A stretch of DNA of 21,167 nt from Rhodoferax sp. Its GTDB lineage: Bacteria; Pseudomonadota; Gammaproteobacteria; Burkholderiales; Burkholderiaceae_C. The stretch covers positions 1 to 21,167 of the forward strand of contig JAIFMA010000044.1 of NCBI GenBank assembly GCA_020048795.1, written 5' to 3'. Both the position numbers and the translations under genes were made by a program. The notes under the pieces are model-generated. The model did not search any database and was not told where the DNA came from. It worked only from the letters and a program-made list of their open reading frames with translations. Positions 14,862 through 21,167 of this stretch are shown piece by piece (the first letter of the stretch is position 1; each line of letters begins with the position of its first letter).

Positions 14862-16058
14862 ATGTTGTCCTGGGACGAAGATGTCACACCCACTGCCAGC
14901 TTGAACACACCACGCGATCTGCCCAGTCTTCTGTCGACGAAGTGCTTTAATGGTCCGTCGGAGACATTGCCTCTCATCCCCACTCAACCAGCAACTGCGC
15001 CGTTAAAACCCGTCGCCGTTGATGCCACAGGGGTCACCACAAGGCGTGTCAACGCGGCGGACAAACGCATCATTAACGGCAAGACAGATGTCAATCAATT
15101 GGTGCCTTTCAAGTACAAATGGGCTTGGGAAAAGTACCTATCAAGCTGCGCCAACCACTGGATGCCGCAAGAGGTCAATATGACGCGTGACATTGCGCTG
15201 TGGAAAGACCCCAATGGCTTGAGTGAGGACGAACGGCGTATCGTCAAGCGGAATCTGGGGTTTTTCGTCACAGCCGATTCGCTGGCTGCCAACAATATCG
15301 TATTGGGCACTTACCGCCATATCACTGCGCCAGAGTGCCGACAATTCATGTTGCGACAGGCCTTTGAGGAAGCCATTCACACCCATGCTTATCAATACAT
15401 CGTCGAGTCGCTGGGGCTTGACGAGGGAGAAATCTTCAGTGCCTACCACGAGATCAAGTCGATTCGTGACAAGGATGAGTTCCTGATTCCATTCATCGAA
15501 GTCATCATGGACCCACAGTTCACGACGGGCACCCCTGAAACCGACCAAACGCTGCTCAAATCGCTGATCGTGTTTGCCTGCCTGATGGAGGGTTTGTTCT
15601 TTTATGTGGGCTTCACACAGATTCTGGCACTTGGTCGGCAAAACAAGATGACCGGAACGGCTGAGCAGTACCAGTACATCCTGCGCGACGAGTCGATGCA
15701 CTGCAACTTTGGCATTGACCTGATCAACCAGCTCAAGCTGGAAAACCCGCAGTTGTGGACACCAGAATTCAAGGCTGAGATCAAGGCACTTTTTGAACAG
15801 GCGGTCGATCTGGAGTACCGCTATGCGGAAGACACCATGCCGCGCGGTGTCCTGGGCATGAACGCCTCGATGTTCAAGGGGTATCTGCGCTACATTGCCA
15901 ATCGGCGTGCCACCCAGATCGGACTGGAATCGCTATTTCCGAATGAAGAGAATCCGTTTCCGTGGATGAGTGAAATGATCGACTTGAAAAAAGAGCGTAA
16001 CTTCTTCGAAACACGTGTCATTGAGTACCAGTCGGGCGGTGCACTGTCCTGGGAATGA
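14862..16058 (+). CDS. nrdB: class Ia ribonucleoside-diphosphate reductase, beta subunit NrdB
   Basis: The small subunit carries the diiron-tyrosyl radical that starts catalysis in NrdA. 398 residues from the ATG at 14862; a TTG at 14850 is in frame but less likely. The diiron ligands can be read by analogy with E. coli: Asp139 in FFVTADSLAANN, Glu170 and His173 in AFEEAIHTHAYQYI, a glutamate in LMEGLFFYVGF, and Glu and His in RDESMHCNFG. The radical tyrosine is Tyr177, four residues after His173. So this is a genuine Tyr-radical enzyme and not a Phe-type class Ic. The first 60 or so residues form a Thr/Pro-rich extension compared with E. coli. It should be cotranscribed with nrdA. Confidence 0.96.
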   Translation: MLSWDEDVTPTASLNTPRDLPSLLSTKCFNGPSETLPLIPTQPATAPLKPVAVDATGVTTRRVNAADKRIINGKTDVNQLVPFKYKWAWEKYLSSCANHWMPQEVNMTRDIALWKDPNGLSEDERRIVKRNLGFFVTADSLAANNIVLGTYRHITAPECRQFMLRQAFEEAIHTHAYQYIVESLGLDEGEIFSAYHEIKSIRDKDEFLIPFIEVIMDPQFTTGTPETDQTLLKSLIVFACLMEGLFFYVGFTQILALGRQNKMTGTAEQYQYILRDESMHCNFGIDLINQLKLENPQLWTPEFKAEIKALFEQAVDLEYRYAEDTMPRGVLGMNASMFKGYLRYIANRRATQIGLESLFPNEENPFPWMSEMIDLKKERNFFETRVIEYQSGGALSWE

Positions 16059-16132
16059 TGGCAAGTTATGACGCAAGCAATTTCACAAGCTGTCAAACCA
16101 CCGTTGAGTTTGGTCAGACTTGTGCACCCAAG

Positions 16133-16166
16133 TTCATGTGGCTGGGATCAAGCCCAACACCATGAA
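16133..16166 (+). other. hairpin in the leader between nrdB and the H1-like gene
   Basis: TTCATGTG-gc-TGGG and CCCA-a-CAC-c-ATGAA pair across a six-base loop (ATCAAG), giving about 12 base pairs interrupted by small bulges. There is no T run, so it may close the nrdAB transcript weakly or structure the leader of the next gene. Confidence 0.4.
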
Positions 16167-16224
16167 TCGCTTCGTGCACCTTCCCGCATGAAGTGCTCTT
16201 TGTAAATTGATCAAGGAGATTCAA

Positions 16225-16554
16225 ATGGCAACTGCAAAAAAACCGGCCGCCAAAAAAGCGGCTCCAGCACCAGCAACCAAGGCCCCCGCCACTAAAAAGG
16301 CAGCTCCCGCAAAAGCTGCGACAACGGCCAAAAAACCGGCGGTAGCCGCCAAAGTGGCACCTGCCAAAAAAGTCGTGGTAGCCCAAAAAACGCCACCAGC
16401 CAAAAAACTTGTAGCAGCAAAATCCGTTGCAGCCAAAAAAGCAGCGCCGACTAAAAAAGCCGCCAAAGCGCCGGTCGAAAAGGCCTCCCCCGCTGCGCAA
16501 ACAAAACTCAATCCTCAAGCTGCATGGCCATTTCCAACCGGGTCAAAACCCTGA
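16225..16554 (+). CDS. histone H1-like Lys/Ala/Pro-rich DNA-binding protein
   Basis: A 109-residue, highly basic, low-complexity protein built from repeats of the type AKKPAAKKAAPA, KKAAPAKAA and AAKKAAPTKK. Such repeats resemble eukaryotic histone H1 tails and the bacterial proteins AlgP, BpH1 and Hc1, which bind and compact DNA or RNA without sequence specificity. The last 20 or so residues (LNPQAAWPFPTGSKP) leave the repeat and may be a conserved end. ATG 16225 is chosen because AAGGAG lies seven bases upstream; an ATG at 16207 would lack that support. Codon choice favours AAA for Lys and GCC/GCA for Ala. A strong terminator follows, so it is probably a single-gene transcript. Confidence 0.85.
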   Translation: MATAKKPAAKKAAPAPATKAPATKKAAPAKAATTAKKPAVAAKVAPAKKVVVAQKTPPAKKLVAAKSVAAKKAAPTKKAAKAPVEKASPAAQTKLNPQAAWPFPTGSKP

Positions 16555-16580
16555 GCTTTGGGCCAACTCCGCCTGCGTCA

Positions 16581-16610
16581 AGCCCGCTGCCAATGTGCAT
16601 CGGGCTTTTT
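16581..16610 (+). terminator. rho-independent terminator after the H1-like gene
   Basis: AGCCCG (16581-16586) pairs with CGGGCT (16601-16606). After a single c/t mismatch the stem continues TGC (16588-16590) with GCA (16597-16599), leaving a short loop, and TTTTT follows (16606-16610). The T run reaches the stop codon of the convergent minus-strand gene. Confidence 0.85.
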
Positions 16611-17632
16611 CAATCAGGATAAAACGCCAACAGTCGGTAGCCCATGGCACGTGGCAGTGCTTCGTTCAGCCTGATACGCATGACCACTGTCACCGGTAAT
16701 TCTGACCCAGCCGGCAAGTCATCCGACACCACCAACAAATCCTGCCGTGACAGCACCCGTCGAACCAGAATACGTTCTTGCGAGTCTGTCAGCGTCAATT
16801 CCACACTGGGCATAGCCAATGTCACACCCGACAGATTTTTGATGTTAAAACTCAAACGGTAACCATCCACCCCTAACTTATTGAATGTTGCTGCGTCGAT
16901 AACAACAGACTCAATACGCTGCATGGCGCGCACCGAGCAATTCAAGTGCTGGCAAAACTGTTGCAACAGCGGCCTCCATTGGGGGTTAGTCGCCACCAAG
17001 CGGTCACGTTCCCAATAAAGCCATTGAATCACCGCGGCGACGATCAGCGAAATAGCTAGCAGCGATAACACAACTTTGCCCATTCTGGTGTGCCAGACCG
17101 CCTTGTGGTCAGACCCAACCAAAAAAGACACCGGTTCGGGGATTGATTCAACCTTGCCTAAAGTATTGGGGGCCGGGTCTGGTGAATCGACGATGTCGGC
17201 AAGCACTTGTTGCTGCTGCTTTTCGATGACCACATCATCCAGAATCGAATCATTTGGTGCCCCCTGATCCTGCTGACTGATGAATGGCTCGACATCTGGT
17301 ACCGGTGGCAAACAATTCATGCCGCCATTTGTTTCGACCGTATTTGTTTCTGCCTCTGGGTTCGGTGTGGCTGCGGCCCCATCCTGGTGTCCATCTTCAT
17401 GTTCGGTGGACGGGTTGACCGCAGAAATACATGGAGCAGGCCCCAATACATGTGGTGCCGGGGTACTGAGCAGCACCGTCTCGGATGCAGTTGCCATCTG
17501 GATCAAATGCTGCGATGCATCAAATATTTCAGCACATTGACCACACTTGACCCAGCCTTGAGAAATCCGCAGTTGGTCCGGCACCAGTTTGTAAAGCGTT
17601 TCGCAGGCCGGACAGCGTGTCAACAGGCTCAT
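16610..17632 (-). CDS. zinc-ribbon and DUF3426 membrane protein
   Basis: A 340-residue protein found downstream of prmA in many Betaproteobacteria; function unknown. Residues 1-40 form a zinc ribbon with two CxxC pairs (C7/C10 in TRCPACETLY and C30/C33 in VKCGQCAEIF), of the kind called MJ0042. Residues 45-175 are a long, polar, low-complexity linker rich in Pro, Glu, Asp and Gln. One membrane helix lies at about 186-206 (KVVLSLLAISLIVAAVIQWL), and a DUF3426 domain fills the C-terminus (VDGYRLSFNIKNLSGVTLAM). The zinc ribbon should face the cytoplasm and the DUF3426 part the periplasm. It starts 26 bp after prmA and ends against the terminator of the convergent gene. Confidence 0.85.
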   Translation of the reverse strand: MSLLTRCPACETLYKLVPDQLRISQGWVKCGQCAEIFDASQHLIQMATASETVLLSTPAPHVLGPAPCISAVNPSTEHEDGHQDGAAATPNPEAETNTVETNGGMNCLPPVPDVEPFISQQDQGAPNDSILDDVVIEKQQQQVLADIVDSPDPAPNTLGKVESIPEPVSFLVGSDHKAVWHTRMGKVVLSLLAISLIVAAVIQWLYWERDRLVATNPQWRPLLQQFCQHLNCSVRAMQRIESVVIDAATFNKLGVDGYRLSFNIKNLSGVTLAMPSVELTLTDSQERILVRRVLSRQDLLVVSDDLPAGSELPVTVVMRIRLNEALPRAMGYRLLAFYPD

Positions 17633-17658
17633 GGGATTCCAGTGGCTGCGAATCGTTG

Positions 17659-18546
17659 TCAGCGTGAGGCCGTCATCAGTATCCAGCCCTCTTCACGATC
17701 CGACACACTCAAGTGGCCGTAGGGGGCATAAGCAGCCTTGAGTTCATCGGCCTGACGCTCCAGAATACCTGCCAGCACCAAAAATCCGCCCGTGCTCACA
17801 TGCGACCACAGCAAAGGTGCCAACACTTTCAGGGGGTTTGCCAAAATATTGGCGAGTACCACCTGATAAACACCGCTGACAATTTCTGGCTTGCCCACGT
17901 TTAGTACGACATGATTGGCTTGGGCGTTCAACAGCGTTGTCTCAACAGCAGCACCGTCAATGTCAACAGCATCAACGATCGTTGCACCAAATTTGGCTGC
18001 GCCAATGGCCAAAATGCCTGATCCACAACCGTAATCCAGTACCCGCAACCTCGCGTCCGCTCGACCATGACCAGCGATCCAGCGCAAGCACATGCGTGTG
18101 GTCGGATGGGTGCCAGTCCCGAAAGCCAGACCTGGATCAAGACGAATCACCACCCGCGCCCGCTCAGGCGGCTCGTGCCAAGTGGGCACAATCCAGAACT
18201 CAGGCGTGATGTCCACCGGTGCGAACTGTGATTGTGTCAGGCGAACCCAATCCTGCTCGGGCACCTCGTGAATGCCCAAAACCTGGCACCCGGCAAAAAA
18301 ATCCTGCACCTGCAACAATGGCAGCGCCGCCTGCGCCTGCTCTTGCATGGCAAACAGTGACAGTACTCGTGAACGATGCCAGCCCTCCTTGGGCGGCGGC
18401 ATGCCGGGCTCACCAAACAAAGCCTGTTCGGCATCAGTTTGTGCGTCGGCATCCTCAACACTGACACTTAACGCATCCAGAGCATCAAGCGCATCACTGA
18501 GGGCCTCAACCCGATTCTCCGGGCACATCAATCGCAATTCGAACAT
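17659..18546 (-). CDS. prmA: ribosomal protein L11 methyltransferase PrmA
   Basis: PrmA trimethylates lysines and the N-terminus of ribosomal protein L11 using S-adenosylmethionine. 295 residues, the usual size. The N-terminal substrate-recognition domain spans about 1-110; the Rossmann methyltransferase follows, with FGTGTHPTTRMCLRWI just before motif I (LDYGCGSGILAIGAAKFGA), the acidic motif II (VDAVDIDGAAVE) and the family motif VVLANILANPL. It begins 12 bp after accC, so it belongs to the accBC operon, an arrangement common in Proteobacteria. Confidence 0.96.
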   Translation of the reverse strand: MFELRLMCPENRVEALSDALDALDALSVSVEDADAQTDAEQALFGEPGMPPPKEGWHRSRVLSLFAMQEQAQAALPLLQVQDFFAGCQVLGIHEVPEQDWVRLTQSQFAPVDITPEFWIVPTWHEPPERARVVIRLDPGLAFGTGTHPTTRMCLRWIAGHGRADARLRVLDYGCGSGILAIGAAKFGATIVDAVDIDGAAVETTLLNAQANHVVLNVGKPEIVSGVYQVVLANILANPLKVLAPLLWSHVSTGGFLVLAGILERQADELKAAYAPYGHLSVSDREEGWILMTASR

Positions 18547-18558
18547 GGTACCGCCAGC

Positions 18559-19908
18559 TCAGCGGGCATGATCTGCCAGCCAACCTTCCAGGTAATGAAT
18601 GTTGGTGCCGCCAGACATGAACTTGGCATCAATCATCAGTTCCCGATGCAAAGCAATGTTGGTATTGATGCCCTCCACCACGGTTTCGCCCAACGCAGTT
18701 CGCATACGCGCCAGTGCCTGCTCTCGCGTATCACCATGCACAATGATCTTGCCGATCATCGAGTCATAGTTGGGCGGCACAAAATAATTGGTATAAACAT
18801 GCGAATCCACCCGCACACCGGGCCCACCGGGTGGATGCCACATGGTGATGCGCCCGGGCGATGGAATGAACTTGTAGGAGTCTTCCGCGTTCAACCGGCA
18901 CTCAATGGCATGCCCGCGAATCTGGATTTGACGTTGCGTAAAGGGTAGTCGCTCGCCAGCCGCCACCATGATCTGGGTCTTGACAATGTCGATGCCCGTC
19001 GTCATTTCGGTGACCGGATGCTCCACCTGAACCCGGGTGTTCATCTCGATAAAGTAAAACTCGCCGTCCTCGTACAAAAACTCAAAGGTGCCGGCTCCGC
19101 GGTACCCAATTTTCTTGCAGGCGGCAACACAGCGGTCACCCACCCGGTCGATGATCTTGCGAGGGATACCTGGCGCAGGTGCCTCTTCGATAATTTTTTG
19201 GTGGCGTCGCTGCATCGAGCAATCACGCTCGCCCAGATAAACTGCATTTTTGTATTTGTCCGCCAGGATTTGTATCTCAACATGGCGCGGATTTTGGAGA
19301 AATTTCTCCATGTAAACAGCCTGGTTGCCAAAGGCAATTCCGGCTTCATTTTTGGTCATCGCGACCGCATTGATGAGTGCAGCCTCCGTATGCACCACCC
19401 GCATGCCACGGCCGCCGCCACCGCCCGCTGCCTTGATGATCACCGGGTAACCCACGCTCTTGGCGATGCGCTTGATCTGCACCGGGTCATCGGGCAATTC
19501 ACCCTCGGAGCCTGGCACACACGGCACACCCGCCTTGATCATGGCCTGCTTGGCCGACACCTTGTCGCCCATGATGCGGATCGATTCCGGCGTTGGACCA
19601 ATAAACTGAAAGCCACTGCGCTCCACCCGCTCAGCAAAGTCTGCGTTTTCACTCAAAAACCCATACCCGGGGTGAATCGCCTCAGCATCGGTTACCTCGG
19701 CTGCAGAAATGATCGCCAGCATATTCAAATAGCTCAGGCCAGAGGGTGCCGGCCCAATGCAGACCGCTTCTTCTGCCAGCTTGACATATTTCGCTTCGCG
19801 GTCGGCCTCTGAATACACCATCACTGCCTTGATGCCCAACTCGCGACAAGCCCGTTGAATTCGCAGGGCTATTTCGCCACGATTGGCAACCAATATTTTT
19901 TTAAACAT
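18559..19908 (-). CDS. accC: biotin carboxylase subunit of acetyl-CoA carboxylase
   Basis: AccC carboxylates the biotin on AccB using ATP and bicarbonate, the first half-reaction of malonyl-CoA synthesis. 449 residues, standard size. Order: N-terminal domain with MFKKILVANRGEIALRIQRA; ATP-grasp domain with the glycine-rich loop AAGGGGGRGMRVVH; KYKNAVYLGERDCSMQRRHQ and EEAPAPGIP; the catalytic FIEMNTRVQVEHPVTEM; and the C-terminal domain with HAIECRLNAED. Nothing is missing. It starts 15 bp after accB. Confidence 0.97.
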   Translation of the reverse strand: MFKKILVANRGEIALRIQRACRELGIKAVMVYSEADREAKYVKLAEEAVCIGPAPSGLSYLNMLAIISAAEVTDAEAIHPGYGFLSENADFAERVERSGFQFIGPTPESIRIMGDKVSAKQAMIKAGVPCVPGSEGELPDDPVQIKRIAKSVGYPVIIKAAGGGGGRGMRVVHTEAALINAVAMTKNEAGIAFGNQAVYMEKFLQNPRHVEIQILADKYKNAVYLGERDCSMQRRHQKIIEEAPAPGIPRKIIDRVGDRCVAACKKIGYRGAGTFEFLYEDGEFYFIEMNTRVQVEHPVTEMTTGIDIVKTQIMVAAGERLPFTQRQIQIRGHAIECRLNAEDSYKFIPSPGRITMWHPPGGPGVRVDSHVYTNYFVPPNYDSMIGKIIVHGDTREQALARMRTALGETVVEGINTNIALHRELMIDAKFMSGGTNIHYLEGWLADHAR

Positions 19909-19923
19909 GGGGTTCGCCTGACA

Positions 19924-20364
19924 TCACTCGATGATGAAAAGGGGTTGCCCGTATTCGACCGCTTGGCCATTTTCCGCCAGGATTCGTTTGATATTTCCCG
20001 TCTTGTCAGCCTCGATTTCATTGAGTATCTTCATGGCCTCAATGATGCAGATGGTGTCGCCCTCTTTCACTGCGTCGCCGACTTCGACAAATGCCTTGGC
20101 ACCTGGCGATGCCGAACGGTAAAACGTGCCCACCATCGGCGACTTGGTGGTATGACCGGTTTCAGCCACGACAGCCGTGGCCACTGGTTCACCCGAGGGC
20201 AGCGGTGTCGACAAGGATGCCATGGGTGCCTGCACGTATTGGACCGGCATGGCGACACCACCCTTGACAATACGCACCTTGCCTTCGGCCTCGGTAATTT
20301 CAAGCTCCGAGACGTTTGACTCAGACACCAGGTCGATCAGGGTTTTAAGTTTTCTAAGGTCCAT
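19924..20364 (-). CDS. accB: biotin carboxyl carrier protein of acetyl-CoA carboxylase
   Basis: AccB carries the biotin between AccC and the carboxyltransferase AccAD. 146 residues from the ATG at 20362-20364, which has GGAG seven bases upstream; the frame stays open upstream, but the family begins at MDLRKLKTLIDLV. The N-terminal part is followed by an Ala/Pro/Ser linker and the biotinyl domain (about 70-146). The biotin-accepting lysine is K112 in IIEAMKILNEIEAD; Ile in place of the commoner Met after it is tolerated in other species. Heads the operon accB-accC-prmA-DUF3426. An AT-rich leader with a palindrome lies upstream. Confidence 0.96.
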   Translation of the reverse strand: MDLRKLKTLIDLVSESNVSELEITEAEGKVRIVKGGVAMPVQYVQAPMASLSTPLPSGEPVATAVVAETGHTTKSPMVGTFYRSASPGAKAFVEVGDAVKEGDTICIIEAMKILNEIEADKTGNIKRILAENGQAVEYGQPLFIIE

Positions 20365-20396
20365 GCGGGCTCCAACAAACAAGGGGGAAATCACTC

Positions 20397-20413
20397 AAAT
20401 TTAGCCTAAATTT
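20397..20413. promoter_or_regulatory. perfect AT-rich palindrome in the accB leader
   Basis: AAATTTAGCCTAAATTT has 7-bp arms (AAATTTA and TAAATTT) around GCC, 33 bases upstream of the accB ATG. It lies in an 88-bp, strongly AT-rich segment (20395-20482) that also holds several copies of GCTAAA/TTTAGC and a -10-like TAATAT on the minus strand. It could be an operator for accBC or an RNA hairpin in the leader. No regulator can be named from sequence alone. Confidence 0.5.
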
Positions 20414-20482
20414 CAATAATTAATATTAAATGTAAGCTAAATAATGCTAAAAGTCTTTATTCTACAGTTCAATTCAATCGCG

Positions 20483-21034
20483 TCACAAACCCCTGGAGCC
20501 CTCCCAAGCTTGTAAATCAGGAAGACCCAGCCTTCCCATTTTACGGTGTTGCACGGCACCACCACCCCCAAAGACGACGGTAAACGGCAGGCCGCCCGTC
20601 AAATTACCCAGCGAGCGGCTCAACTCAACTCCGGGGAAACCCGCCAACGCGACCGGGAAGGACAAGGGTGATTGGGTCAAGAAACGCCTGACTGGAGCCG
20701 CCTGATCAACCGCCAAACCGAGAACTTGCCAACCTTTATCTTTATTTGCCGTAAAAAAGCTGCTCAATAACGGAAGTTCTTCCACACAGGGCGGACACCA
20801 GGTAGCCCAGAAATTGAGCACCAAAGGCTTGCCTTTGAACGCTGCCATGGCCAGCGAGGGGCCATCTACCTGGCTAAAGTTCTGCAACCAAAATGCGGTC
20901 TCGACTGCCGAAAGGCCCTGTGCCTGCTGTCGGGCTCGCTGCACGGCCAAACCAGTTCCACCAGCCGCAAGTGCAAGGCCCACGGCTCCGGCCAGCCAAC
21001 CGCGTCGCGACAGACCTGACTGCCGGGCGCTCAT
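20483..21034 (-). CDS. TlpA-like thioredoxin-family protein with Tat-like signal
   Basis: A 183-residue membrane-anchored or exported thioredoxin-fold protein. The N-terminus has a twin-arginine-like signal (SRRGWLAGAVGLALAAGG, residues 9-26). The TlpA/AhpC-type domain starts near residue 45, with the active site CPPC at C80-C83 in LNFWATWCPPCVEE and a later cis-proline region (GGLPFTVVF). Proteins of this group reduce periplasmic disulfides, often for cytochrome c maturation. Start ATG 21034 overlaps the stop of the preceding gene as ATGA, showing translational coupling. The partner electron donor is not visible in the window. Confidence 0.88.
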   Translation of the reverse strand: MSARQSGLSRRGWLAGAVGLALAAGGTGLAVQRARQQAQGLSAVETAFWLQNFSQVDGPSLAMAAFKGKPLVLNFWATWCPPCVEELPLLSSFFTANKDKGWQVLGLAVDQAAPVRRFLTQSPLSFPVALAGFPGVELSRSLGNLTGGLPFTVVFGGGGAVQHRKMGRLGLPDLQAWEGSRGL

Positions 21035-21167
21035 GACGACACCTTTCCCAGCAAACGGCGCAGAGCCTGGATATCACCACGCGGTGCGCGACCCTTGGCA
21101 TCGGGTTTAAGCGCACCACGCACATCGTCATGGTCGTAAATCATCAAGTGCACACCAATTTCCTCCT
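21031..21167 (-). CDS. unidentified protein, C-terminal end only
   Basis: The last 44 codons of a gene that enters from the right edge, ending at TGA 21031-21033. The visible piece reads EEIGVHLMIYDHDDVRGALK followed by a basic segment (KGRAPRGDIQALRRLLGK). It overlaps the start of the TlpA-like gene by four bases (ATGA), so it is in the same operon. I do not recognise it; the acidic DHDD is suggestive of metal binding, but too little is visible to assign a family. Confidence 0.6.
   Translation of the reverse strand, partial: EEIGVHLMIYDHDDVRGALKPDAKGRAPRGDIQALRRLLGKVSS

Noticed and set aside
16643..16662. Sigma-54-like promoter beginning TGGCACG
   Set aside because: The -12 TTGC element is not at the right distance, and the site lies inside the DUF3426 coding region.
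19018..19812. Long plus-strand open frame opposite accC
   Set aside because: It is antisense to the biotin carboxylase coding region and has no family resemblance.

Overview
The window looks like chromosomal DNA from a betaproteobacterium of the order Burkholderiales, most likely a Rhodoferax- or Polaromonas-like member of the Comamonadaceae. This rests on the protein style and on gene neighbourhoods known from that group: ffh beside a CcsA-like cytochrome c assembly protein followed by pilS-pilR-ampD, then nrdA-nrdB with a two-ATP-cone NrdA, then accB-accC-prmA. The assignment comes from remembered gene orders and was not tested by any search.

Layout. Positions 1-242 hold the end of a PilZ-domain gene. 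It converges, with no gap, on a minus-strand cluster (3184 to 243) made of a small J-domain protein, a protein with a His/Asp-rich tail, an acidic-tailed protein and a 413-residue protein whose C-terminal two thirds is much more AT-rich. I do not recognise the last three. Positions 3185-5320 are loosely packed and accessory in character: an unexplained 18-nt inverted repeat, a truncated DUF4338 (DruA-like) remnant, a small secreted protein, and a MITE-like palindromic element sitting exactly at that protein's stop codon. Next comes ffh on the minus strand. Its 3' end is damaged: the reading frame stops early, about 15 conserved residues of the M domain are absent, and the Met/Lys-rich tail continues in another frame.

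Divergent from ffh is a tightly overlapping plus-strand operon: CcsA/YpjD-like protein, PP0621-type zinc-ribbon protein, PilS, PilR and AmpD (6722-11546). It is followed by nrdA and nrdB (class Ia ribonucleotide reductase). The nrdA leader carries two NrdR-box-like palindromes spaced 31 bp apart, and a perfect 10-bp hairpin lies between nrdA and nrdB. A Lys/Ala/Pro-rich histone-H1-like protein ends at a strong terminator at 16581-16610.

From there to the end everything is on the minus strand: a TlpA-type thioredoxin with a Tat-like signal overlapping the end of an unidentified gene, then accB, accC, prmA and a zinc-ribbon/DUF3426 membrane protein. accB and accC supply the biotin carrier and biotin carboxylase of acetyl-CoA carboxylase, and prmA methylates ribosomal protein L11. 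A perfect AT-rich palindrome lies in the accB leader.

The best candidates for something new are the J-domain cluster and the broken ffh. I saw no CRISPR array, rRNA, tRNA or complete insertion sequence.
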